From Paenibacillus sp. cl123 (lineage in GTDB: Bacteria; Bacillota; Bacilli; Paenibacillales; NBRC-103111), in the NCBI RefSeq assembly GCF_900101595.1, contig NZ_FMYY01000027.1:21193-85192 (forward strand): 64,000 nt of DNA, in the 5' to 3' direction. The stretch's first letter is position 1; the number at the start of each line of letters is the position of its first letter. Made by a program: the position numbers and the translations under genes. The notes below the pieces were generated by a model. The model was not told where the DNA came from. It saw nothing but the letters and a program-made list of their open reading frames with translations, and made no database searches. Shown in pieces: positions 46,322 to 54,992 of the stretch.

Positions 46322-46521
46322 AACTTATTGCCCCCTTTAAACAACATGAGGGCAGGACAACTCCCGCCCCCTCTCAGTATAGGCCGATGCCCTTCGGTTG
46401 CCAAGCCTGCCTGCAAAAGCTCCGCAGCTTCCAGGGCCGTACCCTGGAAGGAACAGGCGGGCTGCCCGTCGAATAGAGTGACGTAAGCCGGCCGATCCAG
46501 GCGGTCATAAGGAGGCGTACC

Positions 46522-46860
46522 ATGCCAAGAGACCGAATCAGCAGAAAGCCCTCAGCCCTCATCGGCCTTGCTGCAGCTGCCGCGGCCATCCTGCTGTGGA
46601 CCATCTTAACATTCTATAATCCTTATTCGGGACGGCTTGAAGCAGACTCCGCTCTGATCACATTCTTCCTGCTGCTCCTGCCGGCCTGCCTCGTCATTCC
46701 GTCTGCATGGCTGTCCGCCCGCAAATGGATGGCGCTCGCCTTAATCTGGTCCTTGCCCGTCAGCTTGTACCTGGCGCTGACTCCCGGCATCTTCGCATGG
46801 TTCGGCGTATGCTGGCTGCTCTATCTTACCGCCTTCCTGCTGATGCGCGCCGGTAAGTAG
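46522..46860 (+). CDS. Hypothetical small membrane protein (112 aa)
   Basis: AAGGAGGCG ends 5 bp before ATG 46522. Three to four predicted TM helices (LIGLAAAAAAILLWTIL, ALITFFLLLLPACLVIP, WLLYLTAFLLMRAG) follow a short basic start. No family is recognised. Its 3' end overlaps the convergent gene 46826-47110 by 35 bp. A CTTCCAGGG/CCCTGGAAG hairpin lies about 70 bp upstream. Confidence 0.7.
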   Translation: MPRDRISRKPSALIGLAAAAAAILLWTILTFYNPYSGRLEADSALITFFLLLLPACLVIPSAWLSARKWMALALIWSLPVSLYLALTPGIFAWFGVCWLLYLTAFLLMRAGK

Positions 46861-47110
46861 AACGCTTGGCGCGCCGCTTGCGGGTTCTCCGCTCGCCGTA
46901 AGGCGCTTCGCTCAAGCTTACTTGCCGCCCGCCAGCCTTGCCGGACGCCGCTTGCTGCCTGACCTCGGCCACCATCTGCGCAAGCTGCTTCAGAACGGGA
47001 GACATCTGCTCGGCCGTCTCACACAGCGTATGCATCTTTCCGATCGTATCCCGCAGCTCGTCGAGGCCTTCATTCACATTCCGGATCATACCGGGAAGCC
47101 TGCTCATCAT
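46826..47110 (-). CDS. Hypothetical small protein with basic tail (94 aa)
   Basis: ATG 47110 follows AAAGGTGAG. The first 50 residues form a likely amphipathic helix or coiled coil (EGLDELRDTIGKMHTLCETA), and the last 25 are strongly basic (RRTRKRRAKRSTYRR). It could bind nucleic acid or a membrane, but no family is recognised. It overlaps the convergent membrane-protein gene by 35 bp. Confidence 0.55.
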   Translation of the reverse strand: MMSRLPGMIRNVNEGLDELRDTIGKMHTLCETAEQMSPVLKQLAQMVAEVRQQAASGKAGGRQVSLSEAPYGERRTRKRRAKRSTYRRASAGRR

Positions 47111-47180
47111 GTTCGCTCACCTTTCTTCAATCTACGGATGTATAGACTGATATAAGGTATGCGGCATCCGCCCGTTTGGC

Positions 47181-47780
47181 TTAGGCGTTCGTCCCGGGAG
47201 CGTGCAGGGAAGTCAGCACGAGCTTGACGAGATGGTCGGCGGCGGAACGTCCGTCCTGCACCTGCTCCGTTAATAAGCCGGGGTGCGTGGATATATGCTT
47301 ATAGGAGATCGCCGCCCCCATCACAAACATTAGCGTGTAGTCCAGCGAATCGAACCGGAATACCCTCTGCTCCCGCCCCAGCTGCAGCAGTTCCCTGATC
47401 TTAACCCACACCGGGTCGGTGAAAGAAAAGACGATCTCCGACCGCGGGGAGCTGAGCTCAATCTCCTGCTTGAGAATTTTGCTAAGCTCGGGGTCCTCAA
47501 GTCCGAACAAGATAATCTCCCGCAGCAGCAGAGTCAGGCCCTCAACCGGGTCCCGAAGCTCGGCCTCGTGCTTGGCCATCTTGTTGCCCGGGAAAAATTG
47601 CTCGAACAAGGCGCGAAGCAAGTTCTCCTTCCCGCCAAAATGGTAGGAGACAAGCGCGACATTCGCGCCCGCCTCCTCGCAGATTTGCCTAATGCTGGTT
47701 CCGTCAAAGCCCTGTCGGGCGAACAGCTTCTTCGCCGCTAACAATATGCGCAGCTTTACGTCGGTTTCTCCTGCAGCCAT
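47181..47780 (-). CDS. TetR-family transcriptional repressor (199 aa)
   Basis: An N-terminal HTH (LFARQGFDGTSIRQICEEAG, then YHFGGKENLLRALFEQF) is followed by an all-helical ligand-binding domain. It lies 128 bp downstream of the ABC-2 exporter gene on the same strand. A matching dyad operator overlaps the exporter promoter (49116-49157), so it probably represses the pump and itself in response to a toxic ligand. Confidence 0.88.
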   Translation of the reverse strand: MAAGETDVKLRILLAAKKLFARQGFDGTSIRQICEEAGANVALVSYHFGGKENLLRALFEQFFPGNKMAKHEAELRDPVEGLTLLLREIILFGLEDPELSKILKQEIELSSPRSEIVFSFTDPVWVKIRELLQLGREQRVFRFDSLDYTLMFVMGAAISYKHISTHPGLLTEQVQDGRSAADHLVKLVLTSLHAPGTNA

Positions 47781-47908
47781 TGCTGATTCCCCTCACATCG
47801 ATTCATCTGCCTTCTATTATGGGAGCTGAGACGCGGATAGGCAAGCTGGAGGATCACCGCCGCAAGCTCGAATGCCTCGCCGGCGACAGCCTTGGCTGTC
47901 AGCATCAA

Positions 47909-49075
47909 TCAGCCCGCCGGCACCGGATCGGCCGCGGCCACCCCTGAAGGCTGCGGCGCTTCCTTGCGCAGCGCCGTAGCTGCCAGCCCAACCCCGGCGC
48001 ACACGACCAGAATGACCGCCAGCATCTGCGCCTCTCCGCCGACGCTCGGCCCGCCGAACAGCAGATTCATCCCGCCATTAACCGCATAAGTGGCTGGCAA
48101 ATACTCGCTTAGCGCATGGTAGAAGCTGCCGAGCAGCTCACGAGGCACCATCGCGCCTGAAGACACCAGCTGCACCGAAAGCATCGCGATGTTGAACAGC
48201 ATACCCGCCATCCCGAACACAATCAGGAACATCTGGGAGAAAAACATGAAGGTCAGCAGGAATAACGCCTGGAACAGCCACAAACTGACGAATCCGCCGG
48301 CATGCTGTCCACCCATGGCGATGACCAGGGATGTGCCGACAAGCGCGATCAAGACCGACGAGCCCACATTGATTAGGACGCGTGCTCCGAACTTGCTCCA
48401 TCTGGAGATGCCCGTTCCGAGCATCATCGTAGCCTGCTGCAGATTCATCCCCATAATCATAGAGCCGACATAAGAGGCCAACACCAGCATCATCGGCACC
48501 ATCTGATTGTTCATGCCTGCGACCGGATTCGTATAAGCGATCGTTGACGTTACTTTGTCAGCCACGCCTTGAGCTATGGCCTGCGCTTGCGCCGCGGGTA
48601 CGTTTGCCTGCTTCAGCACAACCTCCGTGCCCTGCACCGTCGCTTGCTTGCCTGCCGTCGCGGTGATGCCGGAGGCGACGCTTTGCATCATCGATTTGAT
48701 CATCATCGGATTCGATTCATTGATCGTGTACGCCAGCTCGGCTTGCTGACCCTGGCTCTGCAGCCGCTTGGAGAAGTCTGCCGGCACATGCAGCACCATC
48801 TGTACCTCACGGCGCTCCAGCATCGCCTGCGCCTCCTCCAGGTTCAGGCCAGCCGTTATCTTAAACGGTAGAGACGCCGCCAGCTGCTCGCCCAGCTTCT
48901 GGCCTGCCCCCTGATCTTCATTGACCACGGCAATGGACAACTGGCCCGTATGGTCGGTAATCCCGTTGTAGCCCGTCATCCAGATCAAGCTGAAGATGAT
49001 TTGAAACATCATGGCCGTCACTATCCCGATAATCGTAGCCGGTTTCTTGAAATAAGCCCGTAAAGCATGCAGCAT
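47909..49075 (-). CDS. ABC-2 type / YhgE-Pip-like membrane protein (388 aa)
   Basis: One N-terminal TM helix, a large extracytoplasmic domain (about 40-205, including NINESNPMMIKSM-like YTINESNPMMIK) and five C-terminal TM helices. This is the layout of YhgE/Pip or ABC-2 export proteins, often linked to drug or lipid export. Without a nearby ATPase gene, the partner is unknown. It is controlled by the promoter and TetR-type operator at 49116-49188. Confidence 0.8.
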   Translation of the reverse strand: MLHALRAYFKKPATIIGIVTAMMFQIIFSLIWMTGYNGITDHTGQLSIAVVNEDQGAGQKLGEQLAASLPFKITAGLNLEEAQAMLERREVQMVLHVPADFSKRLQSQGQQAELAYTINESNPMMIKSMMQSVASGITATAGKQATVQGTEVVLKQANVPAAQAQAIAQGVADKVTSTIAYTNPVAGMNNQMVPMMLVLASYVGSMIMGMNLQQATMMLGTGISRWSKFGARVLINVGSSVLIALVGTSLVIAMGGQHAGGFVSLWLFQALFLLTFMFFSQMFLIVFGMAGMLFNIAMLSVQLVSSGAMVPRELLGSFYHALSEYLPATYAVNGGMNLLFGGPSVGGEAQMLAVILVVCAGVGLAATALRKEAPQPSGVAAADPVPAG

Positions 49076-49115
49076 GGCACTCTCTCCTCTTTATGTACGC
49101 TTAATCCGTGAACTT

Positions 49116-49188
49116 AAACAAATGTTTTAATCATTCATTTAAATTAAACGTTTGTTTGAATTATAAAAAGGAGTTCTGATTTTGTCAA
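49116..49188 (-). promoter_or_regulatory. Consensus promoter with TetR-type operator
   Basis: On the minus strand TTGACA (49183-49188), a 17-nt spacer and TATAAT (49160-49165) form a perfect vegetative promoter. Directly after it, AAACAAACGTTT and AAACATTTGTTT form an inverted repeat (18-bp spacer, 11 of 12 matching) at the expected start of transcription. Confidence 0.8.
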
Positions 49189-49318
49189 TACGCGATTCAG
49201 CGTTTGTTCCATTTTTGTTCTATCCATTTACCCGATTTAACTTACTCTACAGCCGGTCTTTCAGGAGTGCCAAAAGTACGAGTTTGTTCGTCGCGGCGAA
49301 ACGGATAACGACTAAAAA

Positions 49319-49338
49319 GGACGTGCACTGGCACGCCC
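49319..49338 (-). terminator. Terminator after the cupin gene
   Basis: GGGCGTGC and GCACGTCC pair (one mismatch) around a short loop and are followed by TTTTTAG on the minus strand, just past the stop at 49348. Confidence 0.65.
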
Positions 49339-49347
49339 CTAACCCGC

Positions 49348-49884
49348 TTATAAACGATATCCGAACGCCTTCGCAATCCTGGCTAATCCCCCCAGGGCTA
49401 TATGCTGAATCCATCTAGGAGGTCCTGCTATATAACCGTCCATTGTTGTCCAAGCAAGCCCCATCCAGAGAGGATTTCTCGGAATGCCTTTGGCATTGAG
49501 CTTCCCTTCCGCTTCGAGCTTGTGCAATAGCCTGAACATGTTCCAATGCTGACCGGGTGGACGAATTTCATGGATAACGCGCAGCATGGTTTGGCTCTCA
49601 TTCCACGCCTGATGAATCTGCCCGGGCTTAATGTGAATTTGCTCCCCCGGCCCTGCGAGGACAGTGTGATCATCGATCAAGAACCGCATGGTCCCTTCGA
49701 TAATTGTAAACTTCTCATCCAGGACCGGATGCGAATGCGGGCCATTCATAGCCCCGGGGCTAACAATCGTATGCTCGAGTATTAAATACTCCCCTTCTTG
49801 ATCTGTACCATGACTGCTAAGCGTAATCGTGTTGCCGTTTACGAATTTTAAAGTTTGACCGGTAGCTTGTTGAAGCTCTTGCAT
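49348..49884 (-). CDS. Cupin-domain protein (178 aa)
   Basis: A double-stranded beta-helix with the cupin metal-binding box GPHSHPVLDEKFTIIEGTM and the second box HIKPGQIHQAWNES gives a likely metal site. The C-terminal third (AWTTMDGYIAGPPRWIQHIAL) is a helical extension not seen in minimal cupins. No catalytic role can be assigned. It starts 3 bp after the membrane protein 49888-50394, as an operon. Confidence 0.8.
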   Translation of the reverse strand: MQELQQATGQTLKFVNGNTITLSSHGTDQEGEYLILEHTIVSPGAMNGPHSHPVLDEKFTIIEGTMRFLIDDHTVLAGPGEQIHIKPGQIHQAWNESQTMLRVIHEIRPPGQHWNMFRLLHKLEAEGKLNAKGIPRNPLWMGLAWTTMDGYIAGPPRWIQHIALGGLARIAKAFGYRL

Positions 49885-49887
49885 AAG

Positions 49888-50394
49888 TTATCCCCTCTCG
49901 GATTTCACCTCGTTCAGACGGGCAACCCTTAAGAATCCCAGGAAGATTAAGATCGATCCGGCCGCATTGCATAACAAACGGAACCAATGAACTATGATAA
50001 ATTCATCATACGCTTGCTGCAGAACCTCTGTGGCATGCACCGCAGATCCTTCAATAAACATGATCTCGTTTCGCGGCCATTCCCAGATGACCGAAGCGGC
50101 TCCTTCTGCGAACATCATAAGAACGCTGCCGATGATCAATACCCGCGCATTCTTATATCGCCAGCTAAACAAAATAGCGGCAACTCCCGTTACCCAGCTC
50201 ATGAACCCCAAAGGCGGAAAATACGTATGAGGGCTTGCTACCTTCATGAACTCCATAGCCGTGTTAAGCGAGTTCGGAATATCATGAAAAATATTCGGGT
50301 ACACCATAAAGGTGTTCAGCAGCATGGAGCCCAGAAGAATCCACTGTACCCACAAGTGGGATGTAACGGTAGAGATGGAAAGTATTCTTTTCAT
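49888..50394 (-). CDS. DUF1772/anthrone-oxygenase-like membrane protein (168 aa)
   Basis: Four TM helices with a short periplasmic segment (YPNIFHDIPNSLNTAMEFM) resemble small four-helix membrane proteins. Assignment to a named family is uncertain. AGGAGG lies about 7 bp before ATG 50394. The promoter region carries an OmpR-type direct repeat at 50475-50497, and the gene for an OmpR-type regulator ends just upstream, so this unit is a likely target. Confidence 0.6.
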   Translation of the reverse strand: MKRILSISTVTSHLWVQWILLGSMLLNTFMVYPNIFHDIPNSLNTAMEFMKVASPHTYFPPLGFMSWVTGVAAILFSWRYKNARVLIIGSVLMMFAEGAASVIWEWPRNEIMFIEGSAVHATEVLQQAYDEFIIVHWFRLLCNAAGSILIFLGFLRVARLNEVKSERG

Positions 50395-50474
50395 AAACTT
50401 ATTCCTCCTTGGAATGATTAGCATGTATTGAACTGATCTAATCATAACGAGGAGTTATTGAAGCACTATTTTGC

Positions 50475-50497
50475 ATTCCTTAAGCAATTCTTAAATA
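50475..50497 (-). promoter_or_regulatory. OmpR-type direct repeat upstream of cupin operon
   Basis: On the plus strand, CTTAA boxes at 50479-50483 and 50490-50494 are 11 bp apart (CCTTAAGCAATTCTTAAATAA). The same spacing occurs at 54153-54175. This is typical of OmpR/PhoB-family binding. Confidence 0.5.
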
Positions 50498-50544
50498 AAA
50501 AAAGCCCCGAGCTAAGAAGTTTGCTCAACGGCCGTGAAAGTACG

Positions 50545-51234
50545 CTATTCTTTATTAAAACGGTACCCGACACCCCAAATCGTCTCGATATACTGAGGAT
50601 TGGACGCTTCCTCCTCAATCTTTTCCCGTATTTTACGAATGTGAACAGTGATGGTCGAGCTGTCGCCGATGGAGTCCGCCGACCAGATCCGCTCGAACAG
50701 GTGATCTTTGCTGAAGACCAGGTTAGGATTGGATGCCAGGAAGACAAGGAGCTCATATTCTTTGGCCGTCATGCTCCGTTCGACTCCTTTGACGAATACG
50801 CGGCGGGAACGGGTGTCGACCACAAGGTCCCTTACCCTGATCAAATAATGATCGCTTTCCTTATGGATCAAGCGGTTATATCGGGCGATATGCGCTTTAA
50901 CGCGGGCAACCAGTTCAGTAGGGTTAAACGGCTTCACGATATAGTCATCCGCGCCGCGGTCAAACCCGCGTATTTTATCGATATCTTCATTTTTGGCGGT
51001 AACTATTAAGATCGGAACGTCAATGTCTTTCCTGATTTTTTTACACAGCTCGAGACCATCGGTTCCCGGAAGCATGAGATCGAGCAGGATGAGATCATAC
51101 GAGTGAGACAAGGCTTTCTGCAGACCTTCTTCTCCAGTAAGCGCAATGTCGCTTTCCATCCCGTAAGACTCCAGATAATCTCTCTCCAGCTCAGCGATAT
51201 GTTTCTCATCTTCAATAATTAATACTTTCGGCAT
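50545..51234 (-). CDS. OmpR-family response regulator (229 aa)
   Basis: A receiver domain with phospho-acceptor D52 in LILLDLMLPG and KPF near 102 is followed by a winged-helix OmpR domain (SRRVFVKGVERSMTAKEYEL). The C-terminus is full length. It is transcribed with the sensor kinase 11 bp upstream. Likely targets are the direct repeats at 50475 and 54153. Confidence 0.92.
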   Translation of the reverse strand: MPKVLIIEDEKHIAELERDYLESYGMESDIALTGEEGLQKALSHSYDLILLDLMLPGTDGLELCKKIRKDIDVPILIVTAKNEDIDKIRGFDRGADDYIVKPFNPTELVARVKAHIARYNRLIHKESDHYLIRVRDLVVDTRSRRVFVKGVERSMTAKEYELLVFLASNPNLVFSKDHLFERIWSADSIGDSSTITVHIRKIREKIEEEASNPQYIETIWGVGYRFNKE

Positions 51235-51244
51235 GCTGCCTCCC

Positions 51245-52333
51245 TCATCTCCCCGGTGTATTAAGACAGATGGAAATCGTCGTGCCGCTCCCTATTTCAC
51301 TTGTTGCCCATATCCGTCCATCATGGGCGTCGATGATTTGCTTGGCAATGGCCATCCCCAGTCCGCTTCCGCCCGTTGCCGAATTGCGCGCGGCATCCGC
51401 ACGGTAGAAGCTGTCAAAGATGTGAGGCAATGCTTCGGGAGAAATTCCGATTCCGTTATCTTCTATCTCGATTTTTACTTGCCCGGGCTCGGCTAGCAAC
51501 CTCACCTCGATTAACTTTGCTTGCTTATCCATATATTTCAAGCTATTCTGAACGATATTCTCTATGACCCTCCTGAATTGCGTCCTGTCCGCCATAACGA
51601 CATACGACTCCTCCGGGTTATGCTTAAATAGGACTTTTCCCCCGTTCGGTTCGAGCGTATAACCCAACTCTTCTAAATAATCAGCCAAAAGCGCCCGAAG
51701 GTCCACCTCCTCGAGCAGCATCGGCACTTTATGAAGATCAAGCTTGGAATACAGGAACAGTTCGTTAATCATCTTCTCCATCGAGCACGCGTTCATATAG
51801 ATAATCCGCGAATAATGCTCTACCTTATCCGGAGATTGAGCTACACCGTCAAGAATGCCCTTTGCGTATCCTTTGATCGACGTCATCGGCGTCCTGAGAT
51901 CATGGGAGATGCTTGCGATCAGTTCCGTCCGATTGTCCTCGTACTTGGATTGGAGCTCCTTTGCTTCGAACAATTTGCTTCGCATATGCTCAAAAATGGA
52001 CGCCAGCTCGCCAATCTCATCGTTGCTGCTCGCCTTCATAGAAAAGGCCAGATTGCCTTGCGCGATTTCCTTCGCCCCATTTGTCAGCATCCGAACCTGC
52101 TGCAGAATGCTCTTGGAAACGAGATACGTGATGATCCCATTGGAAGCCGTTATAGCAAAAAGCAAGCCCGTTACCCGGATCGTTGTAAACAGCTGGAGGT
52201 TCTCCCCCTCCAGGCGGCGGTCAAACACGTACACCATCATGCAGACGGCGATGAGTTCGATCAATAAAAACATGGCAAAGGGCACTAAAATCATAGCAAT
52301 ATTGGAGAGAATGAGTTTCTTTTTGATAGACAT
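51245..52333 (-). CDS. HAMP-containing sensor histidine kinase (362 aa)
   Basis: Two TM helices with only a short extracytoplasmic loop, HAMP (about 85-140), HisKA with ASISHDLRTPMTSIKG, and an HATPase domain (NSLKYM, DNGIGISPE, GSGLGMAIAK). The small sensor loop suggests intramembrane or membrane-stress sensing. It follows an APH-like gene by 15 bp and precedes its regulator by 11 bp. Confidence 0.9.
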   Translation of the reverse strand: MSIKKKLILSNIAMILVPFAMFLLIELIAVCMMVYVFDRRLEGENLQLFTTIRVTGLLFAITASNGIITYLVSKSILQQVRMLTNGAKEIAQGNLAFSMKASSNDEIGELASIFEHMRSKLFEAKELQSKYEDNRTELIASISHDLRTPMTSIKGYAKGILDGVAQSPDKVEHYSRIIYMNACSMEKMINELFLYSKLDLHKVPMLLEEVDLRALLADYLEELGYTLEPNGGKVLFKHNPEESYVVMADRTQFRRVIENIVQNSLKYMDKQAKLIEVRLLAEPGQVKIEIEDNGIGISPEALPHIFDSFYRADAARNSATGGSGLGMAIAKQIIDAHDGRIWATSEIGSGTTISICLNTPGR

Positions 52334-52347
52334 GGGACGCCCCCTCT

Positions 52348-53262
52348 CTAGCAGGCATCTTTGTTGACACGCGCATCTTCTTCAAGTATTTCTAATGCTT
52401 CGCAAATCCATTCCTTCTCGCCGGACCTTACGCCCTCCACCAGGTAACTAATCTGATCGAACGTAACAAAAAAAGAGACCTTTCTAATAAGCGCATCCTG
52501 ATTAAGCACACCTCTACAGGTCATCACTTGCCGGGTAAATGTCTCGCCGCAATCCTCCAACAAGTACACATAATCGTAATCCGGATCGCTTATCGCTGCA
52601 TCGCCGAAGTCGATAATCCCCGTTAATGCCGTCTTCGATGGATCCGTCAAAAAGTGGTCTGGCGATAAATCACCATGAATCAATGCAGGCGTATATTCCG
52701 AATACGGAGGGTCGTCCAAATACGTTTGGCAGCGTCGCGCGATATAATGCTGCAGGGACTCGGGAAGTACCGGAAAAGCTTCTATTTTTGCCGATTCCAG
52801 CAGCTCCAGAACTTCATGATTAAGGTTTCGAACAGGAACGTCCGCCGCAATGGCAGTCTCAACAGGAAATTCACCTAATGCATGCATGAAAGCTGCAAGC
52901 TGAGCAGCCAGCCGCTGACTTGCTTCACCGGAGAGAGACGATATTCCATTCTCCCCCAGGATCTCGCCCTGAACTTTTCGATAGCCAACAAAAGGACGGC
53001 CGTCATTTTGCCTTCCGACAAACTCAAACACAGGAATGCCGACATTCAAACGACTAGCTAACAAGGGCAGTAACTGAATCTCTTTGTGCAGCTCGTCTGC
53101 TCCTTGTTGGCTCTTGGGAAAACGAAAGACCCATTCCCCATTGACGAGGAGCGCATAATTCCTATAGCCTTCACCGAGCGACTCCACTGAAAGCAAACCG
53201 ATGCCGGGGAACTGTGTTTCAATCGTCCTTTTTACATCGTCAAGCTCATGCTTTGTCATCAT
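52348..53262 (-). CDS. APH-like aminoglycoside/small-molecule phosphotransferase (304 aa)
   Basis: Protein-kinase-like fold with the catalytic loop ALIHGDLSPDHFL and metal-binding IIDFGDAAISDPDYD. The N-terminal lobe has WVFRFPKSQQ as the lysine-bearing strand. It resembles APH(2'')-type and uncharacterised phosphotransferases. Whether it confers drug resistance cannot be told. The gene begins the three-gene unit with the sensor kinase and OmpR regulator. Confidence 0.85.
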   Translation of the reverse strand: MMTKHELDDVKRTIETQFPGIGLLSVESLGEGYRNYALLVNGEWVFRFPKSQQGADELHKEIQLLPLLASRLNVGIPVFEFVGRQNDGRPFVGYRKVQGEILGENGISSLSGEASQRLAAQLAAFMHALGEFPVETAIAADVPVRNLNHEVLELLESAKIEAFPVLPESLQHYIARRCQTYLDDPPYSEYTPALIHGDLSPDHFLTDPSKTALTGIIDFGDAAISDPDYDYVYLLEDCGETFTRQVMTCRGVLNQDALIRKVSFFVTFDQISYLVEGVRSGEKEWICEALEILEEDARVNKDAC

Positions 53263-53308
53263 TCATCCTTCCTTTCATTCTCCTTCTATTTTTAGTATAT
53301 AAAACATT

Positions 53309-53339
53309 AAGACTCAAGCGTTAGTTTGGCTTGAGTCTT
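53309..53339 (-). terminator. Terminator after the NarL-type regulator
   Basis: AAGACTCAAGC and GCTTGAGTCTT pair perfectly; flanking tracts are A/T-rich. It follows the stop at 53365 by about 26 bp. Confidence 0.7.
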
Positions 53340-53364
53340 TGTTAATTTATGAGACGCCTCTTAT

Positions 53365-54009
53365 TTAATGAGAAACCCAGCCCTGCTCATAAGCATACCT
53401 TGCCAATTGCACGCGATTCTCTATATGCAGCTTTTGCATGATGTTCCTCAGGTGATTTTTTACCGTATTTTCGGTTATGGTGAGCTTCACCGCAATTTCC
53501 CGGTTACTCATCCCGCTGGTGACGCATTCCAGGATGTCTTGTTCTCTTGCCGTTAGCTGTGTAACTCTTTTATCGAACTTTTTGCGCGAGAACTCCTGCA
53601 GCAGACGCAAGGCGAATTTCCGGGACATAGGCACCTCGTCGACCGCGACCGCCCTCAAATATTGGAGCCATGCAGACGGGCTGATGTTTTTCAACAAGTA
53701 GCCTTGTGCGCCTTTTTTTATCGCTTCGAATAAGTCCGAAAACTCGTCGGATACGGTAACAATGATAATTTTGGCGTACGGATAGCGTTCCTTAATTTGT
53801 TTGGTTGCTTCCAATCCGTCCATCTCCGGCATGTTAATATCCATGAGCACGAGGTCTGGCATAAGCTGCTCCATCAATTCGACGGCCTCCGCCCCGTTCC
53901 GCCCCTCGCCCACGATCTCGAACCCGGCGTCCATATAGATGATCGTCCTCATGCCTTCCCTCGCATGTTCATGGTCATCGACGATCAATACCCGAAACGG
54001 CTGACTTAT
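53365..54009 (-). CDS. NarL-family response regulator, apparent ATA start (214 aa)
   Basis: A receiver domain with D57 in LVLMDINMPEMDG and a LuxR-type HTH (LTAREQDILECVTSGMSNRE) at about 150-210. The first canonical start in frame (TTG 53988) would cut the first beta strand. A good ribosome site (AAGGAAGGGAGAG) fits a start at ATA 54009, giving the normal N-terminus MSQPFRVLIVDD if read as Met. Either ATA is used or an ATG was mutated. No sensor kinase is adjacent. Confidence 0.8.
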   Translation of the reverse strand: MSQPFRVLIVDDHEHAREGMRTIIYMDAGFEIVGEGRNGAEAVELMEQLMPDLVLMDINMPEMDGLEATKQIKERYPYAKIIIVTVSDEFSDLFEAIKKGAQGYLLKNISPSAWLQYLRAVAVDEVPMSRKFALRLLQEFSRKKFDKRVTQLTAREQDILECVTSGMSNREIAVKLTITENTVKNHLRNIMQKLHIENRVQLARYAYEQGWVSH

Positions 54010-54152
54010 GGGGTTCCACTCTCCCTTCCTTAACGTACATAATTTCCGTCACGTTGTCGCTTCGACCAAGGTGCAGACGCCAATTCAGTTCCCCGCAGCA
54101 TCGTGAATATGAAAGTTATCGTAACAAGGAATGGTTAAGGAACTGTTTCGTA

Positions 54153-54175
54153 ATTCTTAAGCGATTCTTAAATAA
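54153..54175 (-). promoter_or_regulatory. OmpR-type direct repeat near NarL-type regulator
   Basis: On the plus strand CTTAA boxes at 54156-54160 and 54167-54171 are 11 bp apart (ATTCTTAAGCGATTCTTAAA), nearly identical to 50475-50497. It lies about 150 bp before the NarL-type gene and just after the ABC ATPase stop. Confidence 0.45.
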
Positions 54176-54188
54176 GTTGGTTGACTAT

Positions 54189-54992
54189 TTAACAAACTGA
54201 GCTCGAATTTCCCATTGTCAACAGTTTCATGCTTTTGATCACCGGGCATCCGCCTTCTATATCCTGCGCTACGCAGGCGTCAACATGGAACACATCCCGC
54301 AGCATCTTCGGAACGATCACTTCACAGGGCTGCCCTTGAGCATAGACGGCGCCTTGCTTCATGACCGTAATGCGGTCGGAGAACGCCGCGGCATGGTTCA
54401 ATTCGTGCAGCACCATAATGACTGTCATCCGCTCGACACGATTCAGATGAACCACAAGCTCCATGATTTCGAGCTGGTGGCAAATATCCAGATAGGTCGT
54501 CGGCTCGTCAAGCAGCAGCACCTTCGGCTGTTGGGCGACCGCCATGGCGATGCGGGCCCGTTGGCGCTCCCCGCCGGACAACTCCCGCACGCTTCTGGAT
54601 GAGAAGGTGTTCATCCCGGTAAGCTGAAGCGCCCAATCGACGACCCGGCGATCGTCCTCGTCCAGGCGCTGTATGAATCCTTTATGGGGAAACCGTCCAT
54701 AAGAAACGAGATCGTAAACGCTGATGTCCGACAAATCTTCATGGGACTGAGCCAGCATCGCCAGCTGACGGGCGAATGACTTCATGCCCCACTCCCTGAT
54801 CTCTTTCCCGTCTATGTAAACAACACCGTTCTCCCCTTTTAGTTGTCGGGAGAGCACCTTCAGCAGCGTGCTTTTCCCGCAGCCGTTTGGACCGAGAATG
54901 CTGTGAACGAGTCCTGATTCAAACCCTATGCTCACATCATCCATCACCCTGCTTCCGCGATACCGAACGACGAGATGTTCCGCGCGAATCAT
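54189..54992 (-). CDS. Fe-siderophore-type ABC ATP-binding protein (267 aa)
   Basis: Walker A GPNGCGKST at 34-42, signature LSGGERQRARIA, Walker B VLLLDEPTTYLD and a His in VLHELNHAA. It matches FepC/FhuC-family ATPases. It overlaps the permease gene by 4 bp. It is the last gene of the import operon 57580-54189. Confidence 0.92.
   Translation of the reverse strand: MIRAEHLVVRYRGSRVMDDVSIGFESGLVHSILGPNGCGKSTLLKVLSRQLKGENGVVYIDGKEIREWGMKSFARQLAMLAQSHEDLSDISVYDLVSYGRFPHKGFIQRLDEDDRRVVDWALQLTGMNTFSSRSVRELSGGERQRARIAMAVAQQPKVLLLDEPTTYLDICHQLEIMELVVHLNRVERMTVIMVLHELNHAAAFSDRITVMKQGAVYAQGQPCEVIVPKMLRDVFHVDACVAQDIEGGCPVIKSMKLLTMGNSSSVC

Noticed and set aside
46429..46452. CTTCCAGGG/CCCTGGAAG hairpin as terminator
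   Set aside because: No T-run on either strand; left only as a note in the membrane-protein entry.
47885..47900. GACAGCC/GGCTGTC hairpin as terminator of the ABC-2 gene
   Set aside because: Very short stem, no T-run and too close to the stop to judge.
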